Assembly (NCBI GenBank): GCA_030836345.1
Contig: JAURQA010000173.1
Coordinates: forward strand, 1 to 8,003
Origin: Bacteroidota bacterium
GTDB lineage: Bacteria; Bacteroidota; Bacteroidia; NS11-12g; UBA955
DNA length: 8,003 nucleotides
Direction of reading: 5' to 3'
Position 1 is the first letter of the stretch, and each line of letters begins with the position of its first letter. This document shows positions 1 through 5,855 of the stretch, one piece after another. The position numbers and the translations under genes are program-made. Under the pieces are notes generated by a model. That model searched no databases, had not been told where the DNA came from, and saw only the letters and a program-made list of their open reading frames with translations.

Positions 1-669
1 GAAGCCTCAGCTACAAAGCAAATCCTTATTCAAGAGCCCAATTATCTTTTTAATATTGAGTTCATGGCTAGCCAGACCTATTTACTTAGCACGCAAACCG
101 AGAAATTAATAGAAGACCTTTATTTAGGTCGGTTTCCTCTGGGGTTCTTGAGAAAAAACATCAATGAAACAGAACCCATATTTCGCAGTGCCAGCATTGT
201 TCATTTTGATATAAAAAGCATCAAAGCCAGTGAGCTTCCGCACAGCTCAGGATTGTTCCCAAATGGCTTATTTAATCACGAAGCAGCTATTTTGAGTAGG
301 TACGCAGGCATTAGCAATAAAGCGAGATGCATTTTGTTTAGCAACACCAATATTGCTAGCACTGGAGCCGACGGCCGTCAGCAGCTAGCGCAAATGATTT
401 GGTATTTTGTGGAAGGCTTCTCTAGTCGATTTAATGACGAGCCCCAAGTGAATCACAGCGACTTTATTATTTACCGAAACCAATTGCAAAGCAGCAAACA
501 CGAGTTGGTGTTTTACAAATCTCGGAAAAGCAATCGATGGTGGATGGAGATTCCACACCCTTATGAAAAAAAGAGCTATTTTGTTGCTTGTAGCTACAAG
601 GATTACGAAATGGTTTTGGCTGATGACATGCCAGACCGATGGTGGAAAGCCTTCCAAAGATTGATGTAA
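1..669 (+). CDS. Formimidoylglutamase-like protein of the arginase/ureohydrolase superfamily, 5' end missing
   Basis: The frame is open from base 1, and residues upstream of the first ATG (base 64) still look like the family, so the gene begins before the window; 222 residues are visible. The fragment resembles the C-terminal part of Bacteroidota proteins annotated as formimidoylglutamase or arginase, which in principle hydrolyse a guanidino-type substrate such as formiminoglutamate. Visible landmarks, counted from the Met at base 64, are VHFDI near residue 46, the FPNG segment near 65, a helix with AQMIWYFVEGF near 109, and the tail motifs RWWMEIP (158) and DRWWKA (191), which I recall as typical of this clade. 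The classical third metal motif of arginases (SxDxDxxDP) is degenerate here: D49 is kept, but Lys stands where the second Asp is expected and the following DP is absent. Catalytic activity is therefore uncertain. The other two metal motifs lie outside the window. Family assignment is fairly firm; substrate is not. Confidence 0.8.
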   Translation, partial: EASATKQILIQEPNYLFNIEFMASQTYLLSTQTEKLIEDLYLGRFPLGFLRKNINETEPIFRSASIVHFDIKSIKASELPHSSGLFPNGLFNHEAAILSRYAGISNKARCILFSNTNIASTGADGRQQLAQMIWYFVEGFSSRFNDEPQVNHSDFIIYRNQLQSSKHELVFYKSRKSNRWWMEIPHPYEKKSYFVACSYKDYEMVLADDMPDRWWKAFQRLM

Positions 670-695
670 TCAAAACAAAAAGCGTAAAATAGGGT

Positions 696-703
696 TACTT
701 TTG
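696..703 (+). promoter_or_regulatory. Bacteroidota -7 promoter box before the PaaE-like gene
   Basis: TACTTTTG matches the phylum's -7 consensus TAnnTTTG exactly and ends 9 bases before the ATG at 713. It lies in the short gap after the upstream stop codon. I see no good TTG/TTTG -33 element at the usual 17-23 base spacing, so the call rests on the -7 box and its position. It implies a 5' leader of only a few bases. Confidence 0.6.
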
Positions 704-712
704 CAGCAGATT

Positions 713-1783
713 ATGAAACAGGGCTTCCATCAATTAAAAGTGATACAAAAATCAAATGAAACGGCAGATGCAGCTGCTTTCTACTTTGAAATACCAGAGA
801 ACATTGCCTCGGAATTTGAATACACCGCAGGCCAATATTTAACGTTTGAGGTTGAAGTGAATGGGGAAAACGTTCGCCGATCCTATTCACTATGCACCGC
901 CCCTGGAATTGATGCGAACCCAGGAGTTGCCGTTAAACGAGTGGAGGATGGACGCATGAGCAATTGGATGAATGATCGATTGAACGAGGGCGATACCATT
1001 GAGGTTATGCCACCCAATGGAAAGTTTACTGTTATTCCCGATGGCAATAGAACGCAACATTATGTTCTTTGGGCCGGAGGAAGTGGAATTACCCCAATGA
1101 TGGGTATTGCCAAAACCCTATTGCAAAAAGAGCCCAACAGTACGTTATCTCTCGTGTATGCAAATAGAGACCAAAACTCCGTTATCTTTAAAAAAGCATG
1201 GGATGATTTGGCTAAAGCCAATTCAGACCGATTAAAAATATTCTACAGTTATGATAAAGCGCCATTAACTTGGTTTGGTTTAAAGGGCCTTTTGAATGTA
1301 GATAAAGTTCAAAATATTCTTAATCAGAAAATAAAAGCACCCATGGGTCAAAGCGAACACTATATATGTGGTCCAGGTGGAATGATGGAAGCCGTAAAGC
1401 AAGGTTTAAAAAATGCTGGCGCGCTTAGCGAAAAAGTGCATACAGAGTATTTTTCTGCACCTACAGAAAAAAAGGAAGAAGAAATGCTTGAGCCAGTAGC
1501 CTTTGATGGCACCTCTCAAATTACATTAAATGTATTTGGAGATACCCATACGGTTCCATGCGATCAAAACACCACCGTTTTAAATGCAGCCATGAAAAAA
1601 GGAATAAACCCTCCCTATTCTTGTACTGTTGGGGTTTGCACAACCTGTAGAGCTAAGGTTCATAAGGGAGAGTTGCACATGTTAGAGCGCGAAGGTTTAT
1701 CCGACGACGAAATAGAACAAGGCTATGTGCTAACCTGCCAGTCCGTGCCGCGCAGCAATGAGGTAGAAATTACCTTCGAATAA
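713..1783 (+). CDS. PaaE-like NAD(P)H-dependent flavin oxidoreductase with C-terminal 2Fe-2S ferredoxin domain
   Basis: This is a 356-residue reductase of the ferredoxin-NADP reductase family, built like PaaE, the electron-transfer subunit of phenylacetyl-CoA epoxidase. Order of domains: FAD-binding barrel (about 1-108) with the flavin motif RSYSL at 56-60; NAD(P)H-binding domain (about 115-250) with GGSGITP at 122-128 and CGPGGM at 219-224; a linker rich in Glu and Lys; then a plant-type ferredoxin domain (about 268-356) with cluster ligands C304, C309, C312 and C342. It should pass electrons from NAD(P)H through FAD to the 2Fe-2S centre and on to an oxygenase or similar partner in the cytoplasm. 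No paaABCD genes are adjacent, so the partner is unknown and the name PaaE would be over-specific. A TTG at 701 extends the frame by four codons but lies inside the -7 promoter box, so the ATG at 713 is preferred. It appears to be its own transcription unit. Confidence 0.92.
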   Translation: MKQGFHQLKVIQKSNETADAAAFYFEIPENIASEFEYTAGQYLTFEVEVNGENVRRSYSLCTAPGIDANPGVAVKRVEDGRMSNWMNDRLNEGDTIEVMPPNGKFTVIPDGNRTQHYVLWAGGSGITPMMGIAKTLLQKEPNSTLSLVYANRDQNSVIFKKAWDDLAKANSDRLKIFYSYDKAPLTWFGLKGLLNVDKVQNILNQKIKAPMGQSEHYICGPGGMMEAVKQGLKNAGALSEKVHTEYFSAPTEKKEEEMLEPVAFDGTSQITLNVFGDTHTVPCDQNTTVLNAAMKKGINPPYSCTVGVCTTCRAKVHKGELHMLEREGLSDDEIEQGYVLTCQSVPRSNEVEITFE

Positions 1784-1820
1784 GTTATCATTTAACCCCC
1801 TTAGGGTTTAAATAATTACC

Positions 1821-1828
1821 TATTTTTG
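1821..1828 (+). promoter_or_regulatory. Bacteroidota -7 promoter box before purS
   Basis: TATTTTTG is an exact TAnnTTTG match and ends 4 bases before the GTG start of purS at 1833, so transcription would begin at or within a base or two of the start codon. A clear -33 TTTG is not visible. It is the probable promoter of the purS-DUF4286-SDR-miaE operon. A short imperfect hairpin (AACCC at 1794-1798 with GGGTT at 1804-1808) lies between it and the preceding gene. Confidence 0.62.
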
Positions 1829-1832
1829 TGCT

Positions 1833-2084
1833 GTGAAATACCAAGCTGAAATAGAAATCATGCCACGCAAAGGATTGTTAGATCCTCAAGGGAAAGCCGT
1901 AAGCCAAAGTTTTAAGAATATTGGCCTTGACACCATTAGTAATGCCCGAATTGGCAAGTTTGTTACATTAGAAATTGAGGCAAATTCTGCCGAAGATGCA
2001 AAAAAGTTAGCCGATGAGGCTACCACCAAATTACTCGCCAACTTAATTATGGAGAGTTATGAGGTAAACATAAAAGAGCTGTGA
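1833..2084 (+). CDS. purS: Phosphoribosylformylglycinamidine synthase subunit PurS
   Basis: PurS is the small structural subunit that, with PurQ (glutaminase) and the short form of PurL, makes FGAM synthase. That enzyme converts FGAR to FGAM in the fourth step of purine synthesis; PurS bridges the two catalytic subunits and helps channel ammonia. The protein is 83 residues, the usual length, and opens with the family signature: an N-terminal strand, then MPRKGLLDPQGKAV at 10-23, later IGKF near 41-44, and an ANSAEDAKKLADEA helix segment. The start is GTG, supported by the family's N-terminus (MKYQAEIEI); the only upstream in-frame options before a stop are non-standard codons. It leads a four-gene operon, and its TGA overlaps the GTG of the next gene. 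No purL or purQ is in the window, so the partners must be encoded elsewhere. Its presence implies the three-subunit enzyme rather than the large single-chain PurL. Confidence 0.95.
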   Translation: MKYQAEIEIMPRKGLLDPQGKAVSQSFKNIGLDTISNARIGKFVTLEIEANSAEDAKKLADEATTKLLANLIMESYEVNIKEL

Positions 2085-2392
2085 TCATTTATAACGTTAC
2101 CTGTAATGTAAACCAAGATATTGCCGAAGAGTGGTTGTCTTGGATGCAAGAAGTACATATTCCTGAAGTAATGGAAACAGGGTTTTTTACCAAGTATAGA
2201 CTGGTGAAAGTAATGCATAATCAAGCTGGGGATGACGGAATTAACTACAGCATTCAATATCATACCGAAAACGAACAAAAATTAAACGAGTACCAAACAT
2301 TACACGGGCCAGGTTTAAAGCAAAAGACCTTGGAAAAATATGGAGAAAAGGTATTGGCCTTTAGGACTTTATTAGAAGTAATTGTAGATTAG
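2081..2392 (+). CDS. DUF4286 family protein, function unknown
   Basis: This small cytoplasmic protein of 103 residues matches what I recall of DUF4286, a family common in Bacteroidota. The recognisable features are the opening MIIYNVTCNV, then EEWLSWMQEVHIPEVM (about 16-31), the SIQYHTENEQ strand region (about 57-66) and the ending AFRTLLEVI. The compact pattern, with an HIPEV segment after the first strand and helix, resembles small ferredoxin-like or dimeric alpha+beta barrel folds; this is a structural guess and no catalytic residues are known to me. The start is GTG, overlapping the TGA stop of purS by 4 bases (GTGA), which suggests translational coupling. The stop is one base before the ATG of the SDR gene. 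No function can be assigned from the sequence. Confidence 0.85.
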   Translation: MIIYNVTCNVNQDIAEEWLSWMQEVHIPEVMETGFFTKYRLVKVMHNQAGDDGINYSIQYHTENEQKLNEYQTLHGPGLKQKTLEKYGEKVLAFRTLLEVIVD

Positions 2393-2393
2393 A

Positions 2394-3083
2394 ATGAATT
2401 TAAAAGGGAAAATAGCCATCGTTACTGGTTCCAATAAAGGAATAGGAGAAGCCTGTGTAAAGCAGTTAATCGAAGCCGGGGCAACGGTTCATGGAATTTG
2501 TCGAAGTGGATGTTCATTCTCCCATGAAAACTATACATGCCATCACGGTGATGTGAGAGACTATGAAGGCATAAAAGCCATTTTTGAAAAGGTAATTGAT
2601 GCGCAAGGTTCTATTGACATTCTTATTAATAATGCCGGATTGGGATACTTTTCTTACTGCGAAGATTTACACATTGATAAGTGGCAAGAATTATTTGATA
2701 CCAACGTAAATGGTGTTTTTTATGGATGTAAACTCGCCTTGCCAGGAATGAAAAAGCAAGGAAATGGACACATCATTAATATTGCAAGCATAGCAGGCTT
2801 GGAGGGATACCAACAAGTAAGTGCATATTGTGCAACAAAATTTGCGGTACGTGGCTTCAGTGAGGCTTTGTATAAAGAAGTACGCGAATCTGGGGTAAAG
2901 GTAACCTGCGTTTATCCAGGCAGTGTGAAGACCGACTTTTTTAGACACAGCGAAAGTATTGATGCGCACGACAACATGCTTATGCCAGAGGATGTAGCTG
3001 CACAAATTTTATTTGCCCTACAAACCCCCGATAATTTTCACAATGTAAACATTGAAATTAGACCATTAAAGCCAAGGGGTTAA
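2394..3083 (+). CDS. Short-chain dehydrogenase/reductase (SDR), probably NADP(H)-dependent
   Basis: This is a classical SDR of 229 residues with a single Rossmann domain. The nucleotide-binding glycine motif is TGSNKGIG (11-18), followed by NNAG (79-82), the structural Asn in TNVNG (N104), and the catalytic set S132, Y145 and K149 (YCATK). PGSVKT at 175-180 is the usual segment after the active site. An Arg just after the second strand (GICRSG, about 34-39) favours NADP(H). The family reduces or oxidises carbonyl/alcohol groups; the substrate cannot be told from sequence. It resembles the YdfG/FabG-like SDRs that are abundant in Bacteroidota. The gene starts one base after the DUF4286 stop and ends 9 bases before the miaE-like ATG, so it belongs to the purS operon. 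A functional link to purine synthesis is not evident. Confidence 0.92.
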   Translation: MNLKGKIAIVTGSNKGIGEACVKQLIEAGATVHGICRSGCSFSHENYTCHHGDVRDYEGIKAIFEKVIDAQGSIDILINNAGLGYFSYCEDLHIDKWQELFDTNVNGVFYGCKLALPGMKKQGNGHIINIASIAGLEGYQQVSAYCATKFAVRGFSEALYKEVRESGVKVTCVYPGSVKTDFFRHSESIDAHDNMLMPEDVAAQILFALQTPDNFHNVNIEIRPLKPRG

Positions 3084-3092
3084 TCTATAAAT

Positions 3093-3680
3093 ATGCAATT
3101 ATCCATCGAATTAAAATGCGAATCTTCCCAGGAATGGTTGGATTGCGTTATGGGTGATTTTGATACTTTTTTACAAGATCATGCGGATTGTGAGCGAAAG
3201 GCCAGCAGTATGGCCATGAGTTTTGTAGCCAAGTACCCCGACCGGAAAGCAATTATTCCTGAACTTATAGAAACAGCCTTAGAAGAATTAGAGCACTTTA
3301 GAGATGTGTACGCTCTCATTATTAAAAGAGGGGGAAACTTACAGCACAACATCCCTAAAGACCCTTATATAGAGCAAATGTTAAAGTTCTGTCGCAGCGA
3401 TGTTATGAACCGCTTTATGGACCGTTTGCTTTTGGCCTCTCTATTTGAAACCAGGGGTGCGGAGAGGTTTAAAATGATTTGGGAGCGCTTAGAAGAAGGG
3501 AGCGACGAAAAGAAATTCTTTCACCAACTTTGGGCGAGCGAAGCAAAACATGCGCATATTTTTGTTAAAATGGCCCTGGAGTATTTCCCAGAAAAAGACG
3601 TGTACCATCGGCTAGAAGCCTTTAGCGAGGAAGAAGCGCGGATTATACAAAACCTTCCCATAAGAGCTGCACTTCATTAG
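3093..3680 (+). CDS. miaE: MiaE-like tRNA-(ms2i6A37) hydroxylase
   Basis: This is a 195-residue all-helical ferritin-like diiron protein of the MiaE family. MiaE uses O2 to hydroxylate the isopentenyl group of 2-methylthio-N6-isopentenyladenosine at position 37 of tRNAs reading codons that begin with U. Candidate iron ligands are visible in the expected order: E34 (in ADCERKAS), an ExxH at E65-H68 (EELEHF), E119 (in FETRG) and a second ExxH at E150-H153 (SEAKH). The segments FETRGAERF and WASEAKHAH are typical of the family. The length fits the shorter bacterial MiaE type. It is the last gene of the purS operon, 9 bases after the SDR. The substrate needs MiaA and MiaB, which are not in the window. 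The reductase that re-reduces the diiron centre is unknown; the PaaE-like protein upstream is a speculative candidate. Confidence 0.9.
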   Translation: MQLSIELKCESSQEWLDCVMGDFDTFLQDHADCERKASSMAMSFVAKYPDRKAIIPELIETALEELEHFRDVYALIIKRGGNLQHNIPKDPYIEQMLKFCRSDVMNRFMDRLLLASLFETRGAERFKMIWERLEEGSDEKKFFHQLWASEAKHAHIFVKMALEYFPEKDVYHRLEAFSEEEARIIQNLPIRAALH

Positions 3681-3842
3681 TATCAGGCATCAAAGGCATG
3701 TAGATTTAATTATTGAATTTGTTTTTTAAGCGATTAAAAACTGCTACAAATTGAAACATTAACCGATGAACTAAGTCTGTATTGATTTGCACCAAATGTT
3801 TAGTCAAAAGCATGTATATGGAGGGGCTAAGTCAAAATGAAT
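3681..3842 (+). other. Non-coding gap between miaE and the rsmE promoter box, with an AT-rich hairpin
   Basis: No credible gene is seen here. The main structure is a perfect inverted repeat, TTTTTAA (3723-3729) and TTAAAAA (3734-3740), separated by GCGA, which as RNA would form a 7-pair A-U stem with a GNRA-type tetraloop. Six T residues (3722-3727) start in front of it and form part of the left arm. It could help end transcription after miaE, but the stem has no G-C pairs and no T-run after it, so a terminator call is weak. In-frame codons upstream of rsmE from 3782 onward are probably untranslated. Confidence 0.4.
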
Positions 3843-3850
3843 TACTTTTG
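3843..3850 (+). promoter_or_regulatory. Bacteroidota -7 promoter box before rsmE
   Basis: TACTTTTG is an exact TAnnTTTG match and ends 6 bases before a GTG at 3857 that fits the expected RsmE N-terminus. The spacing matches the boxes before purS and purD. If this promoter is used, the ATGs at 3812 and 3818 cannot be on the mRNA. No strong -33 element is visible. Confidence 0.55.
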
Positions 3851-3856
3851 TTTAAC

Positions 3857-4537
3857 GTGCCAGGACACTTTCATTTTATATGCGATCGAATAGAAGAAGA
3901 AGATATTTTCTTTGGAGTTACAGAGGCGAAACATATGTCAGGAGTTTTGAGGTATAATGTAGGAGATGAAATTTCATTTACCGATGGCAAGGGCATCCTA
4001 GGAACGGCTCGGCTCCTAAGCCTCAACAAAAAGGAAGCGCAGGCAAGGGTTATTGAGCAAAAATTGAGTAAACGATCAAACCATTTAACTTTATGCATAG
4101 GTATACTTCGTCAAAATGATCGCATGGAGTGGTTGGTAGAAAAATGTACAGAGTTCGGAGTTGAGCATATTATTTTTATGCAATGCGCTAACTCACAAAA
4201 AGGGAAGGTGAATATGATGCGCATGAATAAAAAGGCCTTTGCAGCAGTCAAACAAAGTCACGGATCGTTCCTTCCAAAACTTGAGGTCTTGAGTTTCAAA
4301 GAGGCCGCGCAACTCAAGGGAAAAAAATACATTGCTTTTTGCAAGGAGGAAACAAAAAAACGAGATCTTAGCGACTTGGAACATCGCGCCATTGTCTTCA
4401 TTGGTCCCGAGGGTGACTTTACCGATGAAGAAATAAAGATGGCCTTAGAAAAGCAGTCGGTAGGGCTCGATTTAGGTTCAAATATACTCCGAGCAGAAAC
4501 TGCCGCATTATTAGTTTGTGGTGTGCATTATTTGTGA
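3857..4537 (+). CDS. rsmE: 16S rRNA (uracil1498-N3)-methyltransferase RsmE
   Basis: RsmE transfers a methyl group from S-adenosylmethionine to N3 of U1498 in helix 44 of 16S rRNA. It is a SPOUT-class (trefoil knot) enzyme with an N-terminal PUA-like RNA-binding domain. With the GTG start the protein has 226 residues, and its opening HFHFI followed by TEAKHMSGVLR (22-32) aligns with the usual family start. Further landmarks are the DGKG turn (43-46), DRMEWLVEKCTEFGV (88-102), the AVKQSHGSFLP segment (130-140), and the knot and cofactor region with IGPEGDFT (182-189) and LGSNILRAETAA (206-217). The frame stays open upstream to a TTG at 3782, with ATGs at 3812 and 3818, but that extension has no family resemblance and contains the promoter box. 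The gene seems to stand alone between the miaE and purD units. Confidence 0.93.
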   Translation: MPGHFHFICDRIEEEDIFFGVTEAKHMSGVLRYNVGDEISFTDGKGILGTARLLSLNKKEAQARVIEQKLSKRSNHLTLCIGILRQNDRMEWLVEKCTEFGVEHIIFMQCANSQKGKVNMMRMNKKAFAAVKQSHGSFLPKLEVLSFKEAAQLKGKKYIAFCKEETKKRDLSDLEHRAIVFIGPEGDFTDEEIKMALEKQSVGLDLGSNILRAETAALLVCGVHYL

Positions 4538-4559
4538 TATGCCCATCGCTTACTAAGCC

Positions 4560-4567
4560 TATTTTTG
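4560..4567 (+). promoter_or_regulatory. Bacteroidota -7 promoter box before purD
   Basis: TATTTTTG is an exact TAnnTTTG match ending 4 bases before the GTG start of purD. A TTTG at 4531-4534 is the nearest -33 candidate, but its 25-base spacing is longer than the usual 17-23. It predicts a leaderless purD mRNA. It lies in the 34-base gap after the rsmE stop. Confidence 0.62.
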
Positions 4568-4571
4568 TTGA

Positions 4572-5855
4572 GTGAATATTTTACTATTAGGTTCGGGTGG
4601 AAGAGAACACGCTTATGCGCTGTATTTGTCAAGAAGTAAAAAGGTGAGCCATTTATATATTGCTCCAGGAAACGGTGGAACAGATAACTGTGGGACGAAT
4701 ATAAATTTAAACCCATTGGATTTTGACTCCGTAAATGAGTTTTGCCTAACCCACGCTGTTGATGTCATTTTACCTGGAAACGAAGATCCTTTGGTTGCAG
4801 GAATTGTAGACTACTTTGCAGAAAAAAACCCATCTATTAAAGTAGCAGGTCCAAGTAAGTGGTGTGCTCAGTTAGAAGGCAGCAAAAGTTTTTCAAAGAA
4901 ATTTATGGAGAGCCATAGTATTCCAACAGCAGCTTATAAGGAAGTCAACCAAAAAAATATAGTTGAAGGTGAGCAATTTCTAGAAAAACTAACTCCGCCG
5001 TATGTATTAAAAGCCGATGGATTGGCTGCTGGGAAAGGAGTACTTATTCTGGACAATTTAATGGAGGCTAAACAAGAGTTAAAGCTCATGATAGAAGAGG
5101 CCAAGTTTGGAGCTGCTAGCAGCACTGTGGTCATCGAAGAGTTTTTGAAAGGAATTGAGCTATCTGTATTTGTTGTATCTGATGGGGAGACATGGAAGCT
5201 ATTGGGGAGTGCCAAAGATTATAAACGAATTGGTGAAGGCGATACGGGTTTAAATACCGGTGGTATGGGTGCAATTAGTCCTGTTCCTTTTGCTAATGAC
5301 GAATTTATGAAAAAAGTGGAGCAGCAGGTTATTGTTCCAACCTTAGATGGCTTGAGAAGCGAAGGGCATCCGTATAAGGGAATTTTATTTATTGGTTTAA
5401 TGAATGATGCAGGAAACCCAAGCGTGGTAGAATACAACGTTCGAATGGGTGATCCAGAGACCGAAGCTATTTTCCCTCGATTAAAAACAGATATGGGAGA
5501 ACTAATAGCTGCAGTAGTAGAAGGAAATTTAAAAGAGGTGGAATTAACCTATGACGAAAGAGTGGCAGCAAGCGTGTTTTTAGTTTCACAGGGTTATCCG
5601 GAGGCCTATGAAAAAGGCAAAGAAATAAGCATTCCTAGCATAGAAAATAATGTTGTATTACTCCAAGCAGGGACCAAAAAACAGAACAATCATTTGATAA
5701 CCAATGGCGGAAGGGTGCTTTCTGTTACTGCCCTTGAGGATACGATGCAAAAAGCGATTGATGCAGCAATGAAAACAGCGGAAAAAGTTACATTTACGGG
5801 AAAAACATATCGCAGAGATATAGGACAGGATTTATTAAAATTAAAAAATGGTTAA
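4572..5855 (+). CDS. purD: Phosphoribosylamine-glycine ligase (GAR synthetase) PurD
   Basis: PurD joins 5-phosphoribosylamine and glycine, using ATP, to give GAR in the second step of de novo purine synthesis. The protein has 427 residues, full length for this ATP-grasp enzyme. The N-terminal domain opens with NILLLGSGGREHA (2-14). The ATP-grasp region carries KADGLAAGKGV (147-157), VIEEFLKGIELS (187-198), the glycine-rich loop DTGLNTGGMGA (224-234), the YKGILFIGLM strand (268-277) and the metal-binding EYNVRMGDPETE (287-298). A C-terminal domain follows (about 320-427). The start is GTG at 4572: the codon just before it in frame is TGA, and the N-terminus fits the family exactly. Its last 8 bases overlap the DUF502 gene, so the two are probably co-transcribed and translationally coupled. 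All key motifs are intact. Confidence 0.97.
   Translation: MNILLLGSGGREHAYALYLSRSKKVSHLYIAPGNGGTDNCGTNINLNPLDFDSVNEFCLTHAVDVILPGNEDPLVAGIVDYFAEKNPSIKVAGPSKWCAQLEGSKSFSKKFMESHSIPTAAYKEVNQKNIVEGEQFLEKLTPPYVLKADGLAAGKGVLILDNLMEAKQELKLMIEEAKFGAASSTVVIEEFLKGIELSVFVVSDGETWKLLGSAKDYKRIGEGDTGLNTGGMGAISPVPFANDEFMKKVEQQVIVPTLDGLRSEGHPYKGILFIGLMNDAGNPSVVEYNVRMGDPETEAIFPRLKTDMGELIAAVVEGNLKEVELTYDERVAASVFLVSQGYPEAYEKGKEISIPSIENNVVLLQAGTKKQNNHLITNGGRVLSVTALEDTMQKAIDAAMKTAEKVTFTGKTYRRDIGQDLLKLKNG

Noticed and set aside
64..669. ATG at 64 as the true start of the first gene
   Set aside because: The frame is open to base 1 and the residues before the ATG (EPNYLFNIEF) continue the family sequence, so the gene is truncated by the window edge.
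661..673. Inverted repeat TTGAT-GTA-ATCAA around the stop codon of the first gene
   Set aside because: It is short and AT-rich, with a 3-base loop and no T-run; such repeats are expected by chance in DNA of this composition.
1791..1811. Hairpin AACCC/GGGTT after the PaaE-like gene as a terminator
   Set aside because: The stem has five pairs and no T-run follows; the next promoter box begins 10 bases later. It is too weak to call.
1784..1832. Purine riboswitch or PurR-type operator before purS, likewise before purD (4538-4571)
   Set aside because: The gaps are only 49 and 34 bases, too short for an aptamer, and the promoter boxes end 4 bases before the start codons, leaving no leader.
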